Assembly: GCF_031195445.1 (NCBI RefSeq)
Contig: NZ_CP133480.1
Location: 992,001-1,056,000 of the forward strand
DNA from: Acuticoccus sp. MNP-M23
GTDB taxonomy: Bacteria; Pseudomonadota; Alphaproteobacteria; Rhizobiales; Amorphaceae
Length of the DNA stretch: 64,000 nucleotides
Reading direction: 5' to 3'
In this document: in pieces, positions 25,612 through 33,018 of the stretch
Layout of the letters: every line of letters begins with the position of its first letter
Numbering within the stretch: the first letter of the stretch is position 1
Program-made: the position numbers and the translations under genes
The notes under the pieces: model-generated
Databases searched by the model: none
The model's input: only the letters and a program-made list of their open reading frames with translations
What the model was told of the DNA's origin: nothing

Positions 25612-26028
25612 ATGCCGCTTAAATTTCCGCCCAAGCTCGGCCAGCTCTTGATCTGTGATTTTGATAAAGGCGGATTTCTACCGCCGGAGATGGTCAAGCG
25701 GCGCCCTGCGGTCGTGGTATCGCCCCGTCTTCGCAGCAGAACGCTCATCACGACCGTGGTTCCGCTATCGACGACGCCACCAGACCCCCCGGAGCCGTTT
25801 GTCGTTGAATTGAATTTCGACGAACCGCTGGCGAAGCGCTTCAGGGCGACAACCATGTGGGCCAAATGCGACATGATCGCCGCCGTATCTCTCGCGCGAC
25901 TTGACCTGTTTCGCGTCGGCACCGACGCGCAGACCGGCAAGCGACGCTATTCTGACCGGACGTTGTCGCCGCAAGAGTTCGCCGCTGTGAGAGCTGGAAT
26001 CATCGCCGCAATCGGCGAGGTGCGTTGA
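25612..26028 (+). CDS. PemK/MazF-like protein, no antitoxin seen
   Basis: 138 aa, a single PemK/MazF-fold domain. The start P-x-LGQLLICDFDKGG and KRRPAVVVSPRLRSRTLITTVVPLST resemble the conserved beta-barrel of endoribonuclease toxins, and the C-terminal SPQEFAAVRAGIIAAIGE helix is usual. Such toxins cut mRNA in the cytoplasm and are normally next to a small antitoxin. Here the 105 bp between tRNA-Val and the ATG holds no plausible antitoxin, and nothing follows. It may be a domesticated or solitary member. The start at 25612 is preferred over an in-frame 25585. Confidence 0.75.
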   Translation: MPLKFPPKLGQLLICDFDKGGFLPPEMVKRRPAVVVSPRLRSRTLITTVVPLSTTPPDPPEPFVVELNFDEPLAKRFRATTMWAKCDMIAAVSLARLDLFRVGTDAQTGKRRYSDRTLSPQEFAAVRAGIIAAIGEVR

Positions 26029-26053
26029 CGGGGCGCCCGCATCGCACCATATT
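26025..26053 (+). promoter_or_regulatory. Candidate sRNA promoter at the end of the PemK-like gene
   Basis: TTGACG (26025-26030) overlaps the last codon and stop of the upstream gene. A 17-base spacer leads to CATATT (26048-26053). RNA would start near 26060, upstream of a strong terminator at 26149. Confidence 0.45.
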
Positions 26054-26059
26054 CACAGT

Positions 26060-26149
26060 GTTGCTCGCGGGCATAAGTCCGCCGAGCCTTAGACCTCCCC
26101 TTGCGGGAGGCGACCCCGCCGAGGCCATCGCAAGCCTGGCGGGGTTTTT
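26060..26149 (+). ncRNA. Candidate sRNA, about 90 nt, unknown family
   Basis: Between a plausible promoter and a rho-independent terminator lie about 90 bases without a reading frame. A hairpin CCTCCC-loop-GGGAGG (26094-26110) is followed by the terminator stem CCCCGCC/GGCGGGG (26114-26144). The first hairpin sequesters a CCUCCC stretch able to pair with Shine-Dalgarno sites. It could instead be only the 3' UTR and terminator of the PemK-like gene. I do not recognise a family. Confidence 0.45.
26114..26149 (+). terminator. Rho-independent terminator
   Basis: CCCCGCC pairs with GGCGGGG, extended inside by AGGC/GCCT, followed by TTTTTGTTT. It closes either the PemK-like transcript or the candidate sRNA. 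Confidence 0.8.
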
Positions 26150-26185
26150 GTTTGCCCAAATTTCCGTCAACGGATCGTGCGCTGA

Positions 26186-26228
26186 TTGACTCCCCCGAAT
26201 CGCGCCCATAATGTAACCGCATGGTTAC
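26186..26228 (+). promoter_or_regulatory. Promoter and perfect-palindrome operator of the tct catabolic operon
   Basis: TTGACT (26186-26191), 17 bases, TAATGT (26209-26214), then a perfect 16-base palindrome GTAACC-GCAT-GGTTAC (26213-26228) covering the end of the -10 box and the likely start point. This is where a LacI- or GntR-type repressor would bind. The first gene starts at 26282. No regulator gene of these classes lies within the operon. Confidence 0.55.
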
Positions 26229-26281
26229 TCCCGTAGCGACGCAAGATCGCGCGGGCTTCGGGAGGTTCGAGGAAGGCGAGA

Positions 26282-27475
26282 ATGACAGAGCACGCGCACA
26301 CCGCGGCAGCCGATAAAGGCCTGCCCACCCCCACCCGGCTCGGCATCGTGATGCACGGCATCACCGGCCGCATGGGCATGAACCAGCATCTCATCCGCTC
26401 CATCGCGGCAATCCGCGCCGATGGCGGCGTCGTGATGCCGGACGGATCGCGCGTCATGCCCGACCCCATCCTCGTCGGCCGCAATGCCGAAAAGCTCGCG
26501 ACCCTTGCCGCCGAACACAACATCGAGCGCTGGTCGACCGACCTTGAAGGCGCGCTCGCCAACCCGGACGACACCGTCTTCTTCGATGCCGGCACCACGC
26601 TCATGCGCCTCTCCCTGCTGGAGAAGGCAATCAATGCCGGCAAGCACGTCTACTGCGAAAAGCCCATCGCCGACGATATGGACGAGGCGCTGAAGATCGC
26701 CCGCCTTGCCCGCGAAAAGGGCGTCAAGAACGGCGTGGTGCAGGACAAGCTTTACCTGCCCGGCCTTCGCAAGCTGAAGCGGCTGATCGATGCCGGCTAT
26801 TTCGGCAAGATCCTTTCGGTGCGCGGCGAGTTCGGCTACTGGGTGTTCGAAGGCGACTGGATGCCCGCACAGCGCCCGTCGTGGAACTACCGCACGGCCG
26901 ATGGCGGCGGCATCATCCTCGATATGCTGTGCCACTGGCGCTACGTGCTCGACAACCTGTTCGGCGACGTGAAGTCCGTCTCCTGCCTCGGCGCCACCCA
27001 CATTCCGACAAGGTGGGACGAGAACGGCAAGCCCTACGACGCCACCGCCGACGATGCCGCCTACGCCACGTTCGAGCTTGAAGGCGGCGCCATCGCCCAC
27101 ATCAACTCCTCCTGGGCCGTGCGGCCCCGGCGCGACGATCTCGTCACCTTCCAGGTGGACGGCACGGAGGCTTCCGCCGTCGCGGGGCTGACCGAGTGCT
27201 GGACCCAGCACCGCGCCAACACGCCAAAACCCGTCTGGAACCCGGACGTGCCGCAGACCATCGACTTTTACGACACCTGGGCCAAGGTGCCGGACAACGA
27301 GGTCTACCCCAACGGTTTCCGCGCGCAGTGGGAGGACTTCATCCGCCACATCGTCGCCGATACGCCGTGGAAGTTCGACCTGATGGAGGGCGTGAAGGGC
27401 GTGCAGCTTGCCCAGCTCGGCCTCCAGAGCTGGAAAGAGCGCCGCTGGCTCGACGTTCCGGCCGTCTCCGCATGA
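26282..27475 (+). CDS. Gfo/Idh/MocA family oxidoreductase
   Basis: 397 aa. An NAD(P)-binding Rossmann fold at the N-terminus (LGIVMHGITGRMGM, residues 20-33) is followed by the family EKP motif (YCEKPIADDMDEAL, near 124) and a C-terminal substrate domain (GEFGYWVFEGDW, then GGGIILDMLCHWRYVLD). The enzymes oxidise or epimerise sugar or inositol hydroxyls. It is the first gene of a seven-gene plus-strand operon; its stop overlaps the cupin start by four bases. A promoter and palindromic operator lie just upstream. It probably oxidises the imported sugar or sugar acid; the exact compound is unknown. Confidence 0.88.
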   Translation: MTEHAHTAAADKGLPTPTRLGIVMHGITGRMGMNQHLIRSIAAIRADGGVVMPDGSRVMPDPILVGRNAEKLATLAAEHNIERWSTDLEGALANPDDTVFFDAGTTLMRLSLLEKAINAGKHVYCEKPIADDMDEALKIARLAREKGVKNGVVQDKLYLPGLRKLKRLIDAGYFGKILSVRGEFGYWVFEGDWMPAQRPSWNYRTADGGGIILDMLCHWRYVLDNLFGDVKSVSCLGATHIPTRWDENGKPYDATADDAAYATFELEGGAIAHINSSWAVRPRRDDLVTFQVDGTEASAVAGLTECWTQHRANTPKPVWNPDVPQTIDFYDTWAKVPDNEVYPNGFRAQWEDFIRHIVADTPWKFDLMEGVKGVQLAQLGLQSWKERRWLDVPAVSA

Positions 27476-27828
27476 CCACAGCATCGGCCACCCGCTTCCG
27501 CGTGGCCGATGTGCCCGCGCTGCCGGGCGTCCCCTGCCCGTGCGGCACCGCGCGCCGTGCGTTTGGCGATGTGCCGGGCGGCGTCGCGACATTGCACCAG
27601 ACCACCATCAGCGCGGACAGCCGCACCCACTACCACCGGCGGATGACCGAGCTTTATTATGTGCTGGAAGGCGAAGGGACGATGGAGCTGGACGATGAGC
27701 GCGTGCCGCTCCGCCCCGGCATCAGCGTCTACATCGCGCCGCAATGCCGGCACCGCGCCGTCGGCGATCTCAAGGTGATGATCGTCGCAATCCCCCAGTT
27801 CGACCCTGAAGACGAGTATTTCGACTGA
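27472..27828 (+). CDS. Cupin-domain protein
   Basis: A 118-aa single small cupin barrel. The metal-binding motifs are visible: HYHRRMTELYYVLEGEG (first His cluster with Glu, near 53-69) and the second motif GISVYIAPQCRHRAV near 85. It could be an isomerase, a lyase or a ligand-binding accessory; nothing fixes this. ATGA overlaps on the left and TGATG on the right show translational coupling with the oxidoreductase and the DUF993 gene. Confidence 0.82.
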   Translation: MTTASATRFRVADVPALPGVPCPCGTARRAFGDVPGGVATLHQTTISADSRTHYHRRMTELYYVLEGEGTMELDDERVPLRPGISVYIAPQCRHRAVGDLKVMIVAIPQFDPEDEYFD

Positions 27829-28997
27829 TGGCGACCATCGACCTCCCCACTCCCGAGCGGACCCTTGCCCCCTACACCACCGGCGAGCCGCTGGACTTTG
27901 CAGCGCTGGTGAACGGCAAGCACGACTTCAACCGCGTTGCCTTCGCCGCGGCGCACGTCGTCGCCGACCCCTATGCGGCCAACGATCCGTGGCTCACCCC
28001 GGCGATCGACTGGGAACGCACCATGGCGTTCCGCGAATACCTCTGGGACCTCGGCCTCGGCATTGCCGAAGCGATGGACACCGCCCAGCGCGGCATGGGC
28101 CTCAGCTGGGAGGATGCGCAGGATCTGATCCGCCACGCCGCCGCCGCCTCGAAGGCGCGCGAGGGCGCGCTGATCGCGTTCGGCGCCGGCACGGACCATC
28201 TGGCGCCGGGGCCGGACGTCACCATCGACGACATCATCCGTGCCTACGAGGAGCAGTTCGCCTTTGTGGAAGGCGAAGGCGGCCGCATCATCCTGATGGC
28301 GTCGCGCGCCCTCGCCAAGGCCGCGAAGGGTCCGGACGATTATGCCCGCGTCTACGACCGGCTGCTGTCGCAGGTGAAGGAGCCCGTCATCATCCACTGG
28401 CTGGGCGAAATGTTCGACCCGGCGCTGGAAGGCTACTGGGGCCATGCCGACCACATGGAGGCGATGAAGGTCTCGCTCGACGTCATCAAGGCCAATGCCG
28501 CCAAGGTGGACGGCGTGAAGGTCTCGCTCCTGTCCAAGGAGAAGGAAGTGTCGATGCGCCGCCGCCTGGCCGAAGGCGTGCGCATGTATACCGGCGACGA
28601 CTTCAACTACGCCGAGCTGATTGCCGGCGACGCGGAAGGCCACTCCGACGCGCTCCTCGGCATCTTCGACGCCATTGCCCCGGCCGCATCGGCGGCGCTT
28701 GGTGCGCTGGCCGAAGGTTCGGACAACCGCTTCTTCGACATTCTGGCGCCGACCGTGCCGCTGTCGCGCCACATCTTCGCGGCGCCGACGCGGTTCTACA
28801 AGACGGGCGTCGTCTTTGTGGCCTACCTCAACGGCCTCCAGGACCACTTCACCATGGTGGGCGGCCAGCAGTCGGCCCGCTCGATCCAGCACCTTTCCGA
28901 GCTTTTCCGCCTTGCCGACAAGGCGCGCATCCTGCGCGACCCGGACGATGCGGCAATGCGGATGAAGAAGGTTCTCGCCGTCCACGGGATGGCCTAG
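27828..28997 (+). CDS. DUF993 dihydrodipicolinate-synthase-like protein
   Basis: 389 aa, matching the DUF993 family of class I aldolase-like TIM barrels. GVKVSLL near residue 227 is where the Schiff-base lysine of DHDPS relatives would sit, and PVIIHWLGEMFDP occupies the position of the PVILYN strand. The C-terminal region is longer than in DapA. It would cleave or condense a keto-sugar acid, but no member to my knowledge has a proven reaction. The start overlaps the cupin stop by one base. Confidence 0.78.
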   Translation: MATIDLPTPERTLAPYTTGEPLDFAALVNGKHDFNRVAFAAAHVVADPYAANDPWLTPAIDWERTMAFREYLWDLGLGIAEAMDTAQRGMGLSWEDAQDLIRHAAAASKAREGALIAFGAGTDHLAPGPDVTIDDIIRAYEEQFAFVEGEGGRIILMASRALAKAAKGPDDYARVYDRLLSQVKEPVIIHWLGEMFDPALEGYWGHADHMEAMKVSLDVIKANAAKVDGVKVSLLSKEKEVSMRRRLAEGVRMYTGDDFNYAELIAGDAEGHSDALLGIFDAIAPAASAALGALAEGSDNRFFDILAPTVPLSRHIFAAPTRFYKTGVVFVAYLNGLQDHFTMVGGQQSARSIQHLSELFRLADKARILRDPDDAAMRMKKVLAVHGMA

Positions 28998-29055
28998 ATT
29001 TTTCACGCGGCAAGCGCACGGCAGAGGCGCGCCGCTCAACACGGGAGGAACTATA

Positions 29056-30051
29056 ATGAAGCTCGTTCTCGGTCTCGCGGCCGCAACCCTGATGGCCGCC
29101 CCCGCGGTCGCGCAGGACTGGCAGCCCGACAAGCCCATCAACATCATCGTGCCCTGGTCCGCCGGCGGTTCGACCGATCAGGTCACCCGCGTCGTCGCCC
29201 CGCTTCTGGAAGAGGCGCTCGGGCAGACGGTCGTCGTGGTCAACCAGCCGGGTGCGTCCGGCTCCATCGGCACCAAGGCTGCGCTGGATGCCCCGCGTGA
29301 CGGCTACACCTGGACCGCCAACGCCATCGCCAACAACGCCACCTACTCGGTGACCGGCCTCGTCCCCGACACGTCCATCGACGACTACCGCGTCTATCTC
29401 CACATCGCGAACGTGCCCGTCGTCTCGGTGAACCCGGACAGCGACATCAAGACGTTCGAGGATTTCCTTGCCAAGATGAAGTCGGGCGACCTCAACGTCG
29501 CGACGGCCGGCATCAACTCCTCCGGCGGCATGGCGCTTGCGGCGCTGAAAGAAGCCTCCGGTGAGACCGGCGGCCGGATGATTGCTTATGATGGCGGCAA
29601 CCCCGCCGTGCTGGCAGCAGCGTCGGGCGAAGCGCAGGCGACCACGCAGCTTGCCTCCGAACAGGCCGAGCTGATCCGCGCCGGGCGTCTGCGCCCGCTG
29701 GTGGCCCTGTCGTCATCGCCGCTGGAGATCGAGGGGATCGACGCCATCCCGCCGATCACCAACTATCTGGAAATGGACGTTGCGCCTGACTATTTCGGCG
29801 TCTTCATCCCCACCGGCGCGCCGCAGGAAGTCTACGACACCGTGGACAAGATCTGGCAGGACAAGGTCATGAACGCGCAGGCGCTGAAGGACTACGCCAA
29901 GAACCGCGGCGCAACCTTCCAGCCCGCCTACGGCGACGATGCCAAGGCGATGGCGATGCCCGTCGTGATCTCCGAGGCTTGCGCCAAGGTGTCCCGCAAG
30001 GAAGCGGTGATCGACCCGTCCGAAATCGGCATCACCTGCCCGGCCGAATAA
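29056..30051 (+). CDS. TctC-type periplasmic binding protein
   Basis: 331 aa. Signal peptide 1-19 (ending PAVAQ), then a Bug/TctC domain (WQPDKPINIIVPWSAGGSTD, then NQPGASGSIGTKAALD). Bug proteins bind carboxylates or small aromatic and amide solutes through the loop around the conserved PGG/PGA-type segment. GGAGG lies about 7 bases before the ATG. A 10-bp hairpin follows the stop, as expected where the binding protein must be made in excess over the membrane subunits. Confidence 0.9.
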   Translation: MKLVLGLAAATLMAAPAVAQDWQPDKPINIIVPWSAGGSTDQVTRVVAPLLEEALGQTVVVVNQPGASGSIGTKAALDAPRDGYTWTANAIANNATYSVTGLVPDTSIDDYRVYLHIANVPVVSVNPDSDIKTFEDFLAKMKSGDLNVATAGINSSGGMALAALKEASGETGGRMIAYDGGNPAVLAAASGEAQATTQLASEQAELIRAGRLRPLVALSSSPLEIEGIDAIPPITNYLEMDVAPDYFGVFIPTGAPQEVYDTVDKIWQDKVMNAQALKDYAKNRGATFQPAYGDDAKAMAMPVVISEACAKVSRKEAVIDPSEIGITCPAE

Positions 30052-30067
30052 GCCTCACTGCGAAAAC

Positions 30068-30090
30068 CGGGGGCAGCCATGCTGCCCCCG
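30068..30090 (+). promoter_or_regulatory. Intercistronic hairpin after tctC
   Basis: CGGGGGCAGC, loop CAT, GCTGCCCCCG: a perfect 10-bp stem with a 3-base loop and no T run, so not a terminator. Such hairpins protect the upstream message from 3' exonucleases and raise binding-protein output relative to downstream genes. Confidence 0.55.
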
Positions 30091-30135
30091 CCCATCGCGG
30101 CCCAACCATCTCCCTGACCGGAAAGGCGAACGCGC

Positions 30136-30651
30136 TTGAGCGCTGATCCTGTGAGTCCCGCCGGCACAAAGCCGGCCCGCGCCGACCTGTTCACCGGCGT
30201 CCTGTTTCTGGCGCTCGGCCTTGCCATGCTTTACGGCGGCTACACCATGGACCGGCTGACCATCCGCCAGATCCACCCCATGTCCTTTCCGGGCATGGTG
30301 CCGATGGCACTGGGTGCCGCGCTCGCCATCTGCGCGCTCGTTCTCATGCAGGGCGCCATCAGGTCTGGCGGCCTCAGGGCCGGTTTCCACTTCGGCCATC
30401 CAAGTGGCCTTGCCCGGCTCGCCATCGCGCTGGGGCTCTGCCTTGCCTACCCGCTCGTTCTCATCGGGCTTCTGCCGTTCTGGCTCGCAACCGCGCTGTT
30501 CGTCACCGTTTTCATCGCCTTTTTCGAATGGACGGCACGCCCGCCCGCGCGCCACGCCATCGCCCTTGCCACCGCGCTGTTGCAAGGCGTTTTGATCGGC
30601 GTCGTCATTGCCTACGTGTTTTCCGAACTCTTTCTGGTCCGCCTGCCATGA
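30136..30651 (+). CDS. TctB-type small membrane subunit
   Basis: 171 aa with four hydrophobic segments (about 17-37, 52-72, 95-115, 130-165), the usual TctB layout. It starts at TTG (30136) with AAAGG about 7 bases before it. It forms the membrane part of a tripartite tricarboxylate-family transporter with TctA. Sequence conservation in TctB is low, so the call leans on size, topology and position between tctC and tctA. Confidence 0.85.
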   Translation: MSADPVSPAGTKPARADLFTGVLFLALGLAMLYGGYTMDRLTIRQIHPMSFPGMVPMALGAALAICALVLMQGAIRSGGLRAGFHFGHPSGLARLAIALGLCLAYPLVLIGLLPFWLATALFVTVFIAFFEWTARPPARHAIALATALLQGVLIGVVIAYVFSELFLVRLP

Positions 30652-30681
30652 TCGCCAACACAACCCGGCAGGAGCGCTGAC

Positions 30682-32187
30682 ATGCAGGGCCTCGAAATGC
30701 TGGCATCGGGCCTCCTGAGCCTGATGAGCTTCACCACGCTCTTCAACGTGGCGTGGGCAACCGTGCTTGGGATCATCGTCGGGTCGCTGCCGGGGCTGAC
30801 GGCCACCATGGGCGTCGCCCTCCTCACCACGCTCACCTACAAGCTGCCGCAGGAACAGGCGATCCTGATCCTCCTTTGCATGTACGTCGGCGCCATCTAC
30901 GGCGGCTCGCGCTCGGCAATCCTCCTCAACATTCCGGGCACCCCCGCCAACGCGGCAACCGCGCTCGACGGCTTCCCCCTCGCCAGGCAGGGCCGCGCCG
31001 GATACGCCATGGGGATCGCCACCACGTCGTCCGCCATCGGGACCCTGATCGGCATTGTCGCGCTGGCCATCGTCGCGCCGCTTCTGGCCGAAGTCGCGCT
31101 GGACTTCGGCTCCTACGAATTCTTCTGGCTTGCCCTCTTCGGCGTTGTCATCTCCGGCCAGCTCACCGCCTCCGGCCAGCCGATCAAGGGCTACATTGCC
31201 GGCATCCTGGGGCTGATGGTGGCGATGGTCGGCATGGAGGGGCTCCATGCCCACGTCCGCTTCACCTTCGGCATTCCGGAAATGAACGGCGGCATCGGCC
31301 TCATCCCGGCCATGGTCGGCGCCTTCGGCTTCGCCGAGGTGCTGACGGTGATGTACGACAAGCGCGCCCAGATGGTTTCCACCGCGGTGGACCGGATCAT
31401 CCCGCGTTTTGTCGATGTCTGGCGCTACAAGATCACCGCGCTGCGCTCAGGCATCGTCGGCACGTTCATCGGCGTGATCCCCGGCGTGGGCGAAGATATC
31501 GGCGCCTGGGCGTCCTATGCGCTCGCAAAACGCACCTCCCGGGAGAAGGACCAGTTCGGCAAGGGCTCCATTGAGGGACTGACGGCGGCGGAGACCGGCA
31601 ACAGCGCGGTGGTACCCGGTGCACTGATCCCGGCGCTGACGCTTGCCGTCCCCGGCTCGGCCCCCGCGGCGGTGCTGATTGCCGCCCTCTTCATCCATGG
31701 CGTGCGGCCCGGCCCGATGATCATGATCGAGCAGCCGCAGTTCGTGTACCTCGTTGTCGCGATGATGCTTCTCGCCACCATCGCTGTCACCATATTCGGG
31801 CTGATGCTGGCCCGGCCGCTCCTTCTGGTGCTGCGCATCTCGCGCGAGCGGCTGATGCCGGTGGTGTTCGTCCTTTGCGTCATCGGCCCCTATGCCATCA
31901 CCCAGCGGATGTTCGACGTGTGGGTGATGCTGTTCTTCGGCGTCTTCGGTTTCCTCCTGCGCAAGATGGACTACCCCATGGCGCCGCTGGTGCTCGGCAT
32001 CATCCTCGGCGACCTGCTGGACAAGAACCTGCGACGCGGGCTCACCTTGTCGGACGGGGAATTCTCGCCCTTCTTCACCCGTCCGATCAGCGCCGTGTTC
32101 TGCGGGCTGATCGTCCTTACCATCATGGCTTCCATCCCGACCGTGCGCCGCAGCGCCGCCCGCCTCCTGAAACCGAAGACCGCATGA
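30682..32187 (+). CDS. TctA-type large membrane subunit
   Basis: 501 aa with about 12 transmembrane segments. TctA hallmarks are GSLPGLTATMGVALLTTLTY near residue 34, YGGSRSAILLNIPGTP near 74, and IGVIPGVGEDIGAW near 265 (the second copy of the GxxPG motif). It is an ion-driven secondary transporter that takes the solute from the binding protein. The ATG at 30682 follows AGGAGCG. It overlaps the TIM-barrel gene by 4 bp (ATGA). Confidence 0.93.
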   Translation: MQGLEMLASGLLSLMSFTTLFNVAWATVLGIIVGSLPGLTATMGVALLTTLTYKLPQEQAILILLCMYVGAIYGGSRSAILLNIPGTPANAATALDGFPLARQGRAGYAMGIATTSSAIGTLIGIVALAIVAPLLAEVALDFGSYEFFWLALFGVVISGQLTASGQPIKGYIAGILGLMVAMVGMEGLHAHVRFTFGIPEMNGGIGLIPAMVGAFGFAEVLTVMYDKRAQMVSTAVDRIIPRFVDVWRYKITALRSGIVGTFIGVIPGVGEDIGAWASYALAKRTSREKDQFGKGSIEGLTAAETGNSAVVPGALIPALTLAVPGSAPAAVLIAALFIHGVRPGPMIMIEQPQFVYLVVAMMLLATIAVTIFGLMLARPLLLVLRISRERLMPVVFVLCVIGPYAITQRMFDVWVMLFFGVFGFLLRKMDYPMAPLVLGIILGDLLDKNLRRGLTLSDGEFSPFFTRPISAVFCGLIVLTIMASIPTVRRSAARLLKPKTA

Positions 32188-32999
32188 CCCTTTCGATCAA
32201 TTTCGCGACCATCCGTGAACAGTGCGACATGCGTGAGGCCGTCGACGTGTGCCTCAAGCACGGCATCACCGCCATTGCCCCCTGGCGTGACCAGGTGGCC
32301 AAGATCGGCCTTGCCGAAGCCGCCAGGCTCGTGCGCGAAAACGGCCTTCAGGTAACGGGCCTTTGCCGCGGCGGCATGTTCCCGGCTGCCGACGGCACCG
32401 GCATCAAGGCAGCGCTCGAAGACAACCGCCGCGCGCTGGAAGAAGCCGCCGAGCTTTCGGCGGACTGCCTCGTGCTGGTGGTCGGCGGGCTGCCGGAGGG
32501 CTCGAAGGACATCAAGGGCGCCCGCCAGATGGTCGAGGACGGCATTGCCGCGCTCACCGAAGACTCGCGCGCCATGCGCATCCCGCTCGCGATCGAGCCG
32601 CTGCACCCGATGTATGCTGCCGACCGGGCGTGCGTGAACACACTGGGGCAGGCGCTCGACATCTGCGACAGGGTCGGCGTCGGTGTCGGCGTGGCGGTGG
32701 ACGTCTACCACGTCTGGTGGGACCCGGATCTTGAGACGCAGATCGCACGGGCCGGCTCGCGCATCCTTGCCCACCATATCTGCGACTGGCTGGTGCCGAC
32801 CACCGACCTTCTGCTCGACCGCGGGATGATGGGCGACGGCGTGATCGACCTTCCCGCCATCCGCCGTATGGTGGAAGCCGCCGGCTTCGACGGCCCGCAG
32901 GAGGTGGAGATCTTTTCCGCAAACAACTGGTGGAAGAAGCCGGCCGACGCGGTGATCGCCACCTGCAAGGACCGCTACGAGCGCCTCTGCCAGGCCTGA
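32184..32999 (+). CDS. TIM-barrel sugar isomerase/epimerase
   Basis: 271 aa, of the xylose-isomerase-like TIM-barrel (AP endonuclease 2) superfamily. Metal ligand positions fit: Glu in IPLAIEPLHPMYA (near 134), Asp/His in VAVDVYHVWWDPD, His in AHHICDW, Glu near the C-terminus in QEVEIFS. It would isomerise or epimerise a ketose-type intermediate. It is the last gene of the tct operon, coupled to tctA, and completes a set of oxidoreductase, cupin, aldolase-like protein, transporter and isomerase. The substrate is unknown. Confidence 0.85.
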   Translation: MTLSINFATIREQCDMREAVDVCLKHGITAIAPWRDQVAKIGLAEAARLVRENGLQVTGLCRGGMFPAADGTGIKAALEDNRRALEEAAELSADCLVLVVGGLPEGSKDIKGARQMVEDGIAALTEDSRAMRIPLAIEPLHPMYAADRACVNTLGQALDICDRVGVGVGVAVDVYHVWWDPDLETQIARAGSRILAHHICDWLVPTTDLLLDRGMMGDGVIDLPAIRRMVEAAGFDGPQEVEIFSANNWWKKPADAVIATCKDRYERLCQA

Positions 33000-33018
33000 C
33001 GGACACCGCCGCGCGGGT

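Noticed and set aside
25432-26028. A second island inserted at tRNA-Val, with the PemK-like gene as cargo
   Set aside because: No second copy of the tRNA-Val 3' end (ACCGCCCACCA with its context) was found in the window and no integrase is near.
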